Below, in pieces: positions 49,222 through 58,173 of a stretch of DNA of 64,000 bases (position 1 is the stretch's first letter; each line of letters opens with the position of its first letter). The stretch comes from Salegentibacter_A chungangensis (GTDB lineage Bacteria > Bacteroidota > Bacteroidia > Flavobacteriales > Flavobacteriaceae). Under the pieces are notes generated by a model. It was not told the DNA's origin. It saw only the letters and a program-made list of their open reading frames with translations, and did not search any database. Made by a program: the position numbers and the translations under genes. The stretch lies in contig NZ_JBHTLI010000001.1 of NCBI RefSeq assembly GCF_042678405.1, positions 1,302,001 to 1,366,000 on the forward strand, read 5' to 3'.

Positions 49222-50163
49222 TTATTGGTTCAGTCCGTTTATAAACTCAATCATTACAGGTAATAGTTCAGGATGTAAAGGCCTGTTGGGTTCGCTGTAC
49301 GATTTGAAGTTATATAGTGCATCTTCATCTTTTATTTCCCGGAAAACGTGATTCATATTTTCTATGATCACAAGTTTAGATTCCGGAAGGGCGGCATTCA
49401 GCATCTCAGCTTCTTTTGGTTCGATCTGCAGGTCTCTGCTCCCGTTGATGATCAGGACGGGGATATTCAGTTTAGAGATCTCCTCAACCGGGTCATATTT
49501 GATCCAGGATGCCAGGAAAGGCTGCGTCTCAGGGCGAAATACCGATTGAAGCATAGGATTGTAATCTTCAACCTTTCCCCGCTCTTTTAATTTATTGAAG
49601 CTTTCCTGCATACTTTCCTTAAGGTCGGGTGCCTGCTTGCCAACTTGCTCCACGATCATTTTATCGAGGGTCTGGCCGGCACCGGCTAGCGAAATGAAAG
49701 CATCGGCTCTTTCCCTTGCAGAAAGGATGCCTACCAGGGAACCCTGACTGTGCCCGGCTATAATAATCCTCTTGTACCGGTCCTCTTTTCTGAAGTACTC
49801 TAGAACATTTACTGCATCTTCTATAAAATCTTCGAACCTCAGGTCTTCTTCATTAATCCTGAGGGCATCCATTTTAAAGATGCGTTTGTCATACCTGAAG
49901 GAAGCGATGCCATTTTCGGCCAGTTGGCGGGAGATCTTCTTCGAGAAATCACTCTTTTTCATCGGCTGATTCCCATTTCGGTCGGTAGGACCTGAACCCT
50001 GAATAAGGATTACCAGTGATTCGGCATCACCCGAAACCGGATTGGTAAGGCTTCCGTCTATATAGGGGTTTATGCTAAGTTCCTCTTCTCTATAAGCTTC
50101 TCCCTGGGCAAATGCAGTTGAAATGCCCAGTGTTCCAATTAGGAGTAGAAATAAACGTTTCAT
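49222..50163 (-). CDS. Secreted alpha/beta hydrolase
   Basis: The 313-residue protein has a signal peptide (MKRLFLLLIGTLGISTAFAQ) and an alpha/beta-hydrolase core. The nucleophile elbow is GHSQGS, the acid is Asp in GSRDLQIEPKE and the histidine is in NMNHVF. The early motif LVILIQGSGPTDRNGN forms the oxyanion hole. It is probably an esterase or peptidase-like enzyme in the periplasm; the substrate is unknown. It is the second gene of the SPFH run, 25 bp after the SPFH stop. Confidence 0.86.
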   Translation of the reverse strand: MKRLFLLLIGTLGISTAFAQGEAYREEELSINPYIDGSLTNPVSGDAESLVILIQGSGPTDRNGNQPMKKSDFSKKISRQLAENGIASFRYDKRIFKMDALRINEEDLRFEDFIEDAVNVLEYFRKEDRYKRIIIAGHSQGSLVGILSARERADAFISLAGAGQTLDKMIVEQVGKQAPDLKESMQESFNKLKERGKVEDYNPMLQSVFRPETQPFLASWIKYDPVEEISKLNIPVLIINGSRDLQIEPKEAEMLNAALPESKLVIIENMNHVFREIKDEDALYNFKSYSEPNRPLHPELLPVMIEFINGLNQ

Positions 50164-50188
50164 ATTTCTTCAGTTAGATTGTACAAGC

Positions 50189-51049
50189 TTAATGATTGAG
50201 TGTGCCGGTATTCACGACCGGGGTGGCATCTTTATCGCTACATAAAACAACCATCAAATTACTTACCATAGCTGCACGGCGTTCGGCATCAAGATCTACA
50301 AGTTCTTTTTCACTTAGCTCGTGCAGGGCCATTTCTACCATACTTACCGCCCCTTCAACAATTTTATGTCTTGCCGCCACGATAGCTGTTGCCTGTTGCC
50401 TTTTTAACATCGCACTGGCAATCTCGTTGGCATAAGCAAGGTACCCAATTCGCGCTTCAAGTACTTCTATCCCGGCTATATCCAGTCTTTCTTCCAATTC
50501 CTTTTCCAGGGCATCGCTTACCTCTGCCATACTGGAACGAAGGGTGGTTTCTTCTTCCAGGCCTTCATCGGCAAAGTTATCATAAGGATACATACTTGCA
50601 AGCTTTCGTACCGCAGCATCCGTCTGTACAACTACAAAATTCTCGAAATCGTTCACATCAAAAGAAGCCTTGTATGTGTCCAGTACTCTCCATACCAGGA
50701 TGGTGCTTATCATTATCGGATTCCCCAGTTTGTCGTTTACCTTCAGTCTTTCACTGTCGAAATTACGAGCCCTTAAGGAGATCTTCTTTTTGGTATAAAA
50801 AGGGTTTACCCAAAATAGCCCGTTCTTTTTCACCGTCCCTTTATAATCTCCAAAAAGCAGGAGAACCCTGGATTCGTTCGGGTTTACAAGAATGAGTCCC
50901 GGCAGGATGAAGATCGAGGCCAGAAACAGAAGGATGAACCACGGGTTCTTCATCATAATAAATCCTGCGATGCTAACTAAGAACAGCACGAGGAACAAAA
51001 ACAGCATTACATAGCCGTTTGAAGGGGGTAAGTTTTTTTCGGATGTCAT
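50189..51049 (-). CDS. SPFH/Band-7 domain membrane protein
   Basis: The 286-residue protein has two N-terminal membrane helices (about 14-52). An SPFH domain (NESRVLLLFGDYKGTVKKNGLFWVNPFY onward) and an alanine-rich helical tail (ERLDIAGIEVLEARIGYLAYANEIA) follow. Such proteins assemble into large membrane rings that organise proteases or microdomains. It heads the operon with the hydrolase, RHH regulator and HAD phosphatase. Confidence 0.88.
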   Translation of the reverse strand: MTSEKNLPPSNGYVMLFLFLVLFLVSIAGFIMMKNPWFILLFLASIFILPGLILVNPNESRVLLLFGDYKGTVKKNGLFWVNPFYTKKKISLRARNFDSERLKVNDKLGNPIMISTILVWRVLDTYKASFDVNDFENFVVVQTDAAVRKLASMYPYDNFADEGLEEETTLRSSMAEVSDALEKELEERLDIAGIEVLEARIGYLAYANEIASAMLKRQQATAIVAARHKIVEGAVSMVEMALHELSEKELVDLDAERRAAMVSNLMVVLCSDKDATPVVNTGTLNH

Positions 51050-51147
51050 ATCTAAAAGTATTGGTTGATATTAAAATGATATTATAAATATATTGAATTA
51101 AAATTTAAGCTGCTGCAGAAATAACAGGAATTTTACATAGCTATGTT

Positions 51148-51155
51148 TATATTTG
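51148..51155 (+). promoter_or_regulatory. -7 promoter box of the S1/P1 nuclease gene
   Basis: TATATTTG lies 17 bp before the ATG at 51173. I see no clear TTG at the right distance. The box lies within the longer reading frame that begins at 51143, which speaks for the later start. Confidence 0.5.
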
Positions 51156-51172
51156 TGCAAAAATCAGAAGAT

Positions 51173-51955
51173 ATGAGAATATTTATTGCCCTTGCTTTGT
51201 TCGTTCTAACCTGTAATCCCGGCTTTTCAAATAATGAAGACTGGGGAAAGACCGGTCACCGGGCAACCGCTGAGATTGCAGAGGGCCACCTTACCAGGAA
51301 AGCTGAACGTGCGATAGAAAATCTACTTGATGGGCGCAGCCTTGCTTTCGTTTCCAATTATGCCGATGATATTAAGAGTGATCCCGATTTTAGACAATTC
51401 GGGCCCTGGCATTACGTGAATATAGACCCGGAAGCGGACGAATATGATGAAAAGAAGGCTAATCCTAAAGGAGATCTTGTTCAGGCTATCAGAAAGTGTA
51501 AAGAGGTCCTGACAGATAAAGAGGCTTCCCGAGAAGACAAGGTGTTTTACCTAAAGATGCTCGTTCATTTTATGGGAGATCTTCATCAACCTTTTCACGT
51601 TGGGAGAGGTTCAGATCGCGGCGGAAATGATATACAGGTTCGCTGGTTTGGCGACGGAACTAACCTTCACAGGGTTTGGGATAGTGATATGATCGATTCT
51701 TACGATATGAGCTATACTGAACTGGCCGAAAATACAAAGGAACTTTCTAAAACTAAATTAGACTCCATTAGAAAAGGAGGGTTGTTGGATTGGGTATACG
51801 AATCCAGGGGCCTTGCAAATGATTTATATGGTTCGGTTGAAATAGGAGAGAAGCTGGGCTATGAATATATGTATGAAAGGATGCCGATGGTTTTGGAGCA
51901 GCTTCAAAAAGGAGGGATAAGACTTGCAAAAGTGCTTAACGAGATCTTCGGATAG
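51173..51955 (+). CDS. S1/P1-type zinc nuclease
   Basis: The 260-residue exported protein has a signal peptide (MRIFIALALFVLTCNPGFS). The P1 nuclease fold then starts with WGKTGH, whose tryptophan and histidine bind zinc. Further ligands are in YADDI, PWHYVNID, LVHFMGDLHQPFHVG and NLHRVWDSD. All expected trinuclear zinc ligands appear present. It degrades single-stranded DNA or RNA, probably for phosphate or nucleoside scavenging outside the cytoplasm. Its stop directly abuts that of the convergent alkB gene. Confidence 0.9.
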   Translation: MRIFIALALFVLTCNPGFSNNEDWGKTGHRATAEIAEGHLTRKAERAIENLLDGRSLAFVSNYADDIKSDPDFRQFGPWHYVNIDPEADEYDEKKANPKGDLVQAIRKCKEVLTDKEASREDKVFYLKMLVHFMGDLHQPFHVGRGSDRGGNDIQVRWFGDGTNLHRVWDSDMIDSYDMSYTELAENTKELSKTKLDSIRKGGLLDWVYESRGLANDLYGSVEIGEKLGYEYMYERMPMVLEQLQKGGIRLAKVLNEIFG

Positions 51956-52540
51956 TTATTTGATCTTTCTGAAAGTGAGATTTATCCGGGGGGCTGTCAC
52001 CTTTTTTGTTTTTGGAATCTGATGTTTCCAGAAATGCTGGGTAAGCCCCTGCATTAAAAATAAACTACCATTTTCAAGCCTGAGCTTATGCTTCAGGCTT
52101 TTTTCTTGCTTGTGTTTTAAATGGAACATTCGCTCGGCACCCAGGCTTACGGATGCGATCACAGGATTTTTTCCGAGTTCCTTTTCATCATCGGCGTGCC
52201 AGCCCATGCTGTCCTGCCCGTCGCGGTAAAGGTTAGCAAGACAGGTGGTGAATTTTGTACCGCACACCTCTTCAGCTCTATGTTTAATTTTAAGCAGTGG
52301 TTCCGGAAATTCGTCCGGTTGCATTGTAATTCCCGAATAGGTGTAAGGTTTCGCGTTATCGGCAAATAAAGCGGTTAACCGTGGCTGTAAATGTTCTTTG
52401 CCGAATAATTTGATTTTATCCTGTCGCCAGGGAAATTCTTCAATGAAGATCTTTAAAAATTGCTGTGCTTCTTTTTCCACTAAAAAATCCCGGTAATAAA
52501 TTAGATCGGAATCAGGTAATATGATCTTTTCTTCCTGCAT
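51956..52540 (-). CDS. AlkB-like 2-oxoglutarate/Fe(II) DNA repair dioxygenase
   Basis: The 194-residue protein carries the AlkB core: iron ligands His and Asp in MGWHADDE and a later histidine in TQHFWKHQIP. The 2-oxoglutarate arginines are in RINLTFR, and the nucleotide-flip region is near AKPYTYSGITMQPDEFP. It resembles the ABH2/ABH3 subgroup more than E. coli AlkB. It removes methyl groups from adenine and cytosine in damaged DNA or RNA. It follows the DoxX gene by one base. Confidence 0.9.
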   Translation of the reverse strand: MQEEKIILPDSDLIYYRDFLVEKEAQQFLKIFIEEFPWRQDKIKLFGKEHLQPRLTALFADNAKPYTYSGITMQPDEFPEPLLKIKHRAEEVCGTKFTTCLANLYRDGQDSMGWHADDEKELGKNPVIASVSLGAERMFHLKHKQEKSLKHKLRLENGSLFLMQGLTQHFWKHQIPKTKKVTAPRINLTFRKIK

Positions 52541-52541
52541 A

Positions 52542-52901
52542 TTATAAAGGCAAATAAAATAGCGCCCACCAGATTAATAAAAACTGAAGCGGAATGCGCA
52601 GGATCAGGACCCATTTTGGTAAACCGGCACCGGCCTTCGGAGAGCTGAGCATATAGAAATGAACAAGCAGGAATAAGAACAACATTAAAATGATCGCGTA
52701 GATAGACCAGTTCTTGGTTTCAGGAAAGCAAAGACCTGCTCCAAGTGCGATCTCTGCAAGTCCGCTGAGGTAGACCAGCGTTTTGTGTGCGGGTAAATAC
52801 CGGGGCATTATTCGCATATACATTTTTGGCCGGATAAAATGAAAAATTCCGGCAAGTACATACATAAATGCCATTAGATATAGGTGCCAGGGATACTGCA
52901 T
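52542..52901 (-). CDS. DoxX-family small membrane protein
   Basis: The 119-residue protein has four predicted helices and the DoxX pattern FMYVLAGIFHFIRPKMY with LAEIALGAGLCF. DoxX proteins are quinone-linked or redox-partner membrane proteins of uncertain role. The gene is in one operon with alkB downstream and lies 20 bp after the DUF6503-like gene. Confidence 0.83.
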   Translation of the reverse strand: MQYPWHLYLMAFMYVLAGIFHFIRPKMYMRIMPRYLPAHKTLVYLSGLAEIALGAGLCFPETKNWSIYAIILMLFLFLLVHFYMLSSPKAGAGLPKWVLILRIPLQFLLIWWALFYLPL

Positions 52902-52921
52902 AATTTCAGGTTAAGATAAAT

Positions 52922-53767
52922 TTATTTTTCGATGATCTTAGCATCTTCCGGTTTCTCAAAAAATGAAACAGAAGGATCAAAAAACTGGATATTTGAGATC
53001 CTGGCCGATCCAATCTCGTCTTCTATTCCGTTTTCTTCAGACCAGTTATGAAAACTCCAGAGGGTGGCAAATGGCACCTGGTTTATGGTTTTATAGTCTT
53101 TATAGACTATGGCGTGAGGATTCTTTTCGGCTTCAGACTGATCTTTGTTGAAGGTCACTATATAAGCGGCGGCCTTCAACCTGCCGGTCTTTTCATCTTT
53201 ATAAACCACATACCAATCATCCGGGGCGTCCCCTATATTTTCTCCAAAAGTTAGTTTTGCGGTTTCTCTAAGGCTGTCTTTAAACCTGGTTTTTCCCATA
53301 AGCTCCCAATTAGTGCCGGGATCTGTCAGTTTAAATGGCATTGCGAAAAAATACTGCCAGGTGAACATATCGAAACGAGCTCCTTTTTCATCAGCCGCCT
53401 TGGGACTCATATAAACATTAGAACCGTCATAGATGAGGGAAGTGCCATCAGCTTTTTCAAGTCTTACTTTACCCGAGTTGGTAAGCATAGATATTCTTCC
53501 GTTCAATCTTTCCTTACCGCCAAATCTCAGACTGATATCAAAAGCAACAGCTTCTCTTGTTCTGAATTCTTTCTTATTATGCGCCTGCTCGATGCTTGTT
53601 GCAAAGGCGACAGCCGGTGAGACCGCCCCGTCACCAATCCCATTCCCGGGCTCGGCAGGAATATTTTTCTCTTCAGGTTGTTCAGGACCTTCAGCTCCTT
53701 TTTTTTCCGTACTTTCTTTACAGGCCAAAAAGCTGAGAATGATCAATAAGGAGAGGAGGTTTTTCAT
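52922..53767 (-). CDS. Bacteroidota lipoprotein, DUF6503-like
   Basis: The 281-residue protein has a lipoprotein signal (LSFLACKES, Cys16) and a low-complexity proline/glutamate/glycine linker (about 17-50). A beta-rich domain follows, with phrases such as LIYDGSNVYMSP, DDWYVVYKDEKTGRL and VPFATLWSFHNW. It resembles the LolA/outer-membrane lipoprotein-sorting type of beta sheet, as in DUF6503. The family name is from memory and the function is unknown. Confidence 0.65.
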   Translation of the reverse strand: MKNLLSLLIILSFLACKESTEKKGAEGPEQPEEKNIPAEPGNGIGDGAVSPAVAFATSIEQAHNKKEFRTREAVAFDISLRFGGKERLNGRISMLTNSGKVRLEKADGTSLIYDGSNVYMSPKAADEKGARFDMFTWQYFFAMPFKLTDPGTNWELMGKTRFKDSLRETAKLTFGENIGDAPDDWYVVYKDEKTGRLKAAAYIVTFNKDQSEAEKNPHAIVYKDYKTINQVPFATLWSFHNWSEENGIEDEIGSARISNIQFFDPSVSFFEKPEDAKIIEK

Positions 53768-53813
53768 TTTTGCAATTTTATGAGGGAATATACAAAAGTT
53801 TTTAGGGCATCAA

Positions 53814-53849
53814 ATAAAAAAACCGCTTTCCCCTGAGGTAAAGCGGTTT
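53814..53849 (-). terminator. Intrinsic terminator of htpG
   Basis: AAACCGCTTT / AAAGCGGTTT over 10 bases, with an A-run on its left edge (T-run on the minus strand), 22 bp after the htpG stop. Confidence 0.9.
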
Positions 53850-53870
53850 CTTCAATCAATTGGAATTAAC

Positions 53871-55757
53871 TTATTTCACCATATCGAAACTACGTTTGAT
53901 GAAAGCGGTTAACTCTTCCCCTTTCAGTAGGTTCTGAGAAAGCCTCGCAAGGTCAAGCGATTGCTTGATCAAACGCTCCTGTTTCTTTGCTGTTTTGGTG
54001 TTCAGGATCTCTGAAATTAACGGGTGGTTGGTGTTGACCACCAGGTTGTACATTTCCGGCATATTGCCCATACCGAACATACCGCCGCCACCGGTTTGCT
54101 GCATCTCCTTCATTCTTCTCATAAATTCAGGCTGCGTGATAAGCATAGGCGCGGCGTCGCTGTCCATTGCCTCCAGCTGTACCGTATACTTTTCTTTTGG
54201 GACTACCTTTTCAAAGTCTTCCTTAAGTTTCTCTTTCTCTTCTTCAGAAAGCTTAGAGATCTTTTCATCATCTTTCTTAATAAGATTGTCTGCGTGGTCG
54301 GCATCTACTCTTACGAAAGAGATCTTCTCTTTTTCACTTTCCATCTTCTGCAGCAGGTGAGAAACTATTGGAGAATCAAGAAGCAATACCTGGTATCCTT
54401 TTGCTTTGGCAGCCTCAATATAGCTGTGCTGCTCATTTTCGTTAGATGCGTAAAGCACCACAAGGTTACCATCCTTATCGGTCTGGTTGTCTTTAATTTT
54501 CTCTTCAAGTTCATCAAAAGTATAGTAATCTCCGTCTACAGTTGGATAAAGGGCAAATTTCTGAGCTTTTTCAAAGAACTTATCTTCAGATAGCATCCCG
54601 TATTCAATAACGATCTTAATGTCATTCCATTTCTTTTCGAAATCTTCACGGTTGTTATTGAAAAGACTCTTCAGTTTATCTGCAACTTTTCTGGTGATAT
54701 AGCTTGAGATCTTCTTCACATTTCCGTCTGCCTGAAGGTAAGACCGGGAAACGTTCAGCGGAATATCAGGAGAATCGATCACCCCGCGCAACATCGTAAG
54801 GAATTCTGGAACGATCCCTTCTACGTTATCGGTTACGAAAACCTGGTTCTGGTATAGCTGAATTTTATCTCTCTGGATGTTCATATCCTGCGTCATCTTA
54901 GGGAAATAAAGAATCCCGGTAAGATTGAAAGGATAATCTACGTTAAGGTGAATATGAAATAAGGGCTCCTCGAACTGCATCGGGTAAAGCTCACGGTAAA
55001 AGCTGTTGTAATCTTCATCCTGAAGCTCGGTAGGCTGTTTGGTCCAGGCCGGTTCAGGATTGTTGATGATATTGTCTACCGTTTTGGTATCCGGTTTTGC
55101 ATCCTCAGGTGCATCTTCAGGTAATGGTAAAGTCTCTTCCTTTGTTCCGAATTTGATCGGGATGGGCATAAACTTGTTATACTTTACCAATAGCTCCTGG
55201 ATACGGTTCTCTTCAAGGAATTCCTTGTCATCATCATTGATATGAAGGATGATCTCTGTTCCGCGTTCTTTCTTATCTGCATCCTCCAGGGTGAATTCGG
55301 TAGTACCTTCACATACCCAGTGTGCCGCGGGAGCATCTTTGTAAGATTTGGTGATGATCTCTACTTTGTTGGCCACCATAAAGGCAGAATAGAAACCAAG
55401 ACCAAAATGGCCAATTATACCACTGTCTTTCGCGGAGTCTTTATACTTTTCAAGGAACTCTTCGGCTCCTGAAAAAGCTACCTCGTTAATGTATTTCTCA
55501 ACTTCTTCTTTGGTCATCCCCACTCCCTGGTCGATCACGTGAAGTTTTTTGTTTTCCTTATCGATCTTTACCTCAATAACGGGATCTCCATATTCTACAC
55601 TGGTCTCGCCAATATCAGCAAGATGCTTCAGCTTTAGCGTAGCGTCGGTAGCGTTAGAGATAAGCTCTCTAAGAAAAATTTCGTGGTCGCTGTATAAGAA
55701 TTTCTTTATCAGCGGAAAAATGTTCTCAACAGATACATTAATGTTTCCGGTTGCCAT
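53871..55757 (-). CDS. htpG: Molecular chaperone HtpG (Hsp90)
   Basis: The 628-residue protein has the GHKL ATPase domain: ELISNATDA, VIDQGVGMTKEE and GHFGLGFYSAFMVA. The middle domain (LYFPKMTQDMNIQRDKIQLYQNQVFV) and the C-terminal dimer domain follow. It helps fold and protect proteins under stress. The upstream gap contains three TGACA repeats and a candidate promoter, consistent with heat-shock control. No other chaperone gene is nearby. Confidence 0.97.
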   Translation of the reverse strand: MATGNINVSVENIFPLIKKFLYSDHEIFLRELISNATDATLKLKHLADIGETSVEYGDPVIEVKIDKENKKLHVIDQGVGMTKEEVEKYINEVAFSGAEEFLEKYKDSAKDSGIIGHFGLGFYSAFMVANKVEIITKSYKDAPAAHWVCEGTTEFTLEDADKKERGTEIILHINDDDKEFLEENRIQELLVKYNKFMPIPIKFGTKEETLPLPEDAPEDAKPDTKTVDNIINNPEPAWTKQPTELQDEDYNSFYRELYPMQFEEPLFHIHLNVDYPFNLTGILYFPKMTQDMNIQRDKIQLYQNQVFVTDNVEGIVPEFLTMLRGVIDSPDIPLNVSRSYLQADGNVKKISSYITRKVADKLKSLFNNNREDFEKKWNDIKIVIEYGMLSEDKFFEKAQKFALYPTVDGDYYTFDELEEKIKDNQTDKDGNLVVLYASNENEQHSYIEAAKAKGYQVLLLDSPIVSHLLQKMESEKEKISFVRVDADHADNLIKKDDEKISKLSEEEKEKLKEDFEKVVPKEKYTVQLEAMDSDAAPMLITQPEFMRRMKEMQQTGGGGMFGMGNMPEMYNLVVNTNHPLISEILNTKTAKKQERLIKQSLDLARLSQNLLKGEELTAFIKRSFDMVK

Positions 55758-55801
55758 ATATTTTTATTTTTTATTAATCAATTTCACCTCTCATTAGTCA
55801 A

Positions 55802-55854
55802 AAAAAGTACCAAGTTAGGTGCGCTGACAAACTGACATAACTTGTAATTTGACA
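55802..55854 (-). promoter_or_regulatory. htpG promoter region with TGACA repeats
   Basis: On the minus strand TTTG (55831-55828) and TACTTTTT (55809-55802) are 18 bp apart. Plus-strand TGACA occurs at 55825, 55833 and 55850, overlapping and upstream of the -33 element. The arrangement suggests an operator or activator site for stress control. Confidence 0.5.
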
Positions 55855-55975
55855 GACTGGTTCTCGTCTAAGTTTTTGAAAATCAAAATCCCTTCTTCAT
55901 ATTTAACAAAACTTTCTGTTTAATATTTTGAATTAAAAGTTAAACAAGAGTATTTTTGAAATAAGAATTTAAATT

Positions 55976-56647
55976 ATGGCAACTGCTAAGAGAAATACAA
56001 CTAAGAAAGAATCCTTAACCCGTGATAAACTTATAGGGCTGTATATGGATTATGTGCTCGAAAACGGAAAGGAGCCTGGTACGGTTTATAAGTTTTGTAA
56101 GGAAAATAAAATTAAAGAAGAAGATTTCTATAAGTTTTATGGAAGCTTTGAAGGCCTTCAGAAGGGTATATGGGAAAGGTTCTTCGAGCATACTGTAGCC
56201 GTACTTCATAAAAGTAAGGAGTATGAATCTTTCTCGAGTCGTGAAAAGATGCTCACCTTTTACTTCACTTTCTTTGAAAATCTTACGGCCAACAGAAGCT
56301 ACGTACTTTTCGCTTTAAAACAGCACGAAATGCCGCTGAAGAATCTAAGTCAGTTAAAACTTCTTCGGAAGAGAGTGAAGTCCTATTCCAGGGATCTGAT
56401 AAAAGAAGGAAATAAAGATAAGCCGTTTAAATTGTTGCAGCAGTCTGAAATGTTTTTTTCAGAAGCAGTGTGGGTGCAGTTTTTATTTCTGCTGAAATTC
56501 TGGATGGATGATAATTCAGCGCAATTTGAGAGTACCGATGTTGCAATAGAGAAATCAGTGAACACTGCTTTTGATGTTTTCGATAATACTCCCCTGGAGA
56601 GAATTGTCGATTTTGGAAAATTCCTGTGGAAGGAAAAGATGGTATAA
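55976..56647 (+). CDS. TetR-like regulator paired with ABC1 kinase
   Basis: This 223-residue all-helical protein has an N-terminal helix-turn-helix of TetR type (RDKLIGLYMDYVLENGKEPGTVYKFCKENKIKEEDFY compresses the usual pattern; about 17-58). A C-terminal ligand domain rich in aromatic residues follows (SEAVWVQFLFLLKFWMDD). The DNA-binding part is less canonical than in standard TetR proteins. It sits 15 bp before the AarF-type kinase and probably belongs to one transcript with it, a pairing I recall from Flavobacteria. Confidence 0.72.
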   Translation: MATAKRNTTKKESLTRDKLIGLYMDYVLENGKEPGTVYKFCKENKIKEEDFYKFYGSFEGLQKGIWERFFEHTVAVLHKSKEYESFSSREKMLTFYFTFFENLTANRSYVLFALKQHEMPLKNLSQLKLLRKRVKSYSRDLIKEGNKDKPFKLLQQSEMFFSEAVWVQFLFLLKFWMDDNSAQFESTDVAIEKSVNTAFDVFDNTPLERIVDFGKFLWKEKMV

Positions 56648-56662
56648 TGCGGAAAGGGATAA

Positions 56663-57973
56663 ATGAAGACGATAGATAAAATACCAACAGGAAAGATAGG
56701 GCGCACCTCCAAACTGGTTAAGACCGGGGTAAAGATAGGGGGGAATTACCTTAAATATTATGGTAAGAAAGCCCTGGATTCTAAACTTACAAGGGACGAA
56801 CTCGATGAGAGTAACGCCGAAGACATATACAATTCTTTAAAAAGCCTGAAGGGGAGTGCTTTAAAAGTGGCTCAAATGCTTTCTATGGAAAAGAATCTGC
56901 TTCCTACGGCTTATGTAGAAAAATTCAGCCTGGCGCAATTTAGCGTTCCGCCATTATCTGCACCACTGGTTAGAAAGACCTTTAAGAAATACCACGGGGC
57001 TTACCCTGAGGAACTGTATGATACGTTTGCAACCCAGTCTGTGAATGCTGCCAGTATTGGCCAGGTTCACCAGGCAACTAAAGATGGGAAAAAACTTGCT
57101 GTGAAAATCCAATATCCGGGGGTTGCAGACAGTATCAGCTCAGATCTTGCGATGGTCAAGCCTATCGCCTTGAGTATGTTCAATATGCAGGGTCAAGATT
57201 CTGAAAAATATTTCAAAGAGGTGGAGTCCAAACTTTTGGAGGAAACTGACTATAAGCTTGAATTACAGCAAAGCCGGGAAATCTCTGAAGCCTGTTCAGC
57301 AATCGGCAATCTCAGATTCCCGAAATATTATGAAGAACTTTCCAGTGAACGGATTATTACGATGGACTGGATGGAAGGCCGTCACCTGAGCGAGTTTGCA
57401 AAGCTAAATACCGATCAGGAAAAGGCTGACAAGATAGGGCAGGCGCTCTGGGATTTCTATATGTTCCAGATCCACGGATTGAAGGCCGTACATGCCGATC
57501 CGCATCCCGGTAATTTCCTTGTAGACAAGGACACAAACCTTATTGCCATAGATTTTGGCTGTGTTAAGCGATTGCCTGAAGAATTCTATACCCCGTATTT
57601 TGAACTGACCAAAAAAGAGAACTTTGAAAACACTGAATTTTTCAGAGAAAAACTGACGGAATTAGAGATACTGAGACCAGATGATTCAGAAAAGGAAACG
57701 AAATATTTTTCTGAGATGTATTATAATATGCTTAGTCTTTTTACAATTCCCTTACAGGCTGAGACATTCAATTTTGCCGATGATGAACTTTTGAACTCCA
57801 TTGCCGGACTAAGTGAAAGATACAGTATGGATAAAGAGCTTCGAAGAATGAACGGAAACAGGGGGAGTAAACATTTTCTCTATATAAGCAGAACATTTAT
57901 GGGCTTATATAGTCTTCTGAATGCCCTTGGTGCAAAAATTAAAATTAACTCATACACAAGGTATATAGAATAA
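56663..57973 (+). CDS. AarF/UbiB/ABC1 atypical kinase
   Basis: The 436-residue protein has the ABC1 signatures NAASIGQVHQA, LAVKIQYPGV (nucleotide lysine), HADPHPGNFLV (catalytic loop) and IDFGCVKRL (metal binding). The family-specific KxGQ motif is KVAQ here, in LKVAQMLSME. UbiB/Coq8 proteins use ATP to support quinone synthesis or lipid handling. Bacteroidota make menaquinone, so lipid or quinone homeostasis is a general guess. A strong terminator follows. Confidence 0.85.
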   Translation: MKTIDKIPTGKIGRTSKLVKTGVKIGGNYLKYYGKKALDSKLTRDELDESNAEDIYNSLKSLKGSALKVAQMLSMEKNLLPTAYVEKFSLAQFSVPPLSAPLVRKTFKKYHGAYPEELYDTFATQSVNAASIGQVHQATKDGKKLAVKIQYPGVADSISSDLAMVKPIALSMFNMQGQDSEKYFKEVESKLLEETDYKLELQQSREISEACSAIGNLRFPKYYEELSSERIITMDWMEGRHLSEFAKLNTDQEKADKIGQALWDFYMFQIHGLKAVHADPHPGNFLVDKDTNLIAIDFGCVKRLPEEFYTPYFELTKKENFENTEFFREKLTELEILRPDDSEKETKYFSEMYYNMLSLFTIPLQAETFNFADDELLNSIAGLSERYSMDKELRRMNGNRGSKHFLYISRTFMGLYSLLNALGAKIKINSYTRYIE

Positions 57974-58002
57974 TTATTGGTTGATTTATTGGTTAGGTTG
58001 TG

Positions 58003-58046
58003 GAAGAGCGCAATTTTCGATTTGGAAAATGCGCTCTTCTTTTTTT
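58003..58046 (+). terminator. Intrinsic terminator after the ABC1 kinase
   Basis: GAAGAGCGCAATTTTC pairs with GAAAATGCGCTCTTC (one bulged A) over GATTTG and is followed by a long T-run. Confidence 0.92.
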
Positions 58047-58173
58047 ATGACCATATAAAAAATACTCCTGTGTGGTCTTAAGTAGATGTTAATCTTTATT
58101 ATCTTGCGCCTGCACATTTTATTAAATGCTTAATTTTAAAGGAGATAAATTATAATATCATAAAAAATAACAT

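Noticed and set aside
54024..54593. 189-codon plus-strand frame inside htpG
   Set aside because: Phe/Leu/His-rich antisense of a well-conserved chaperone gene; a shadow frame without start context.
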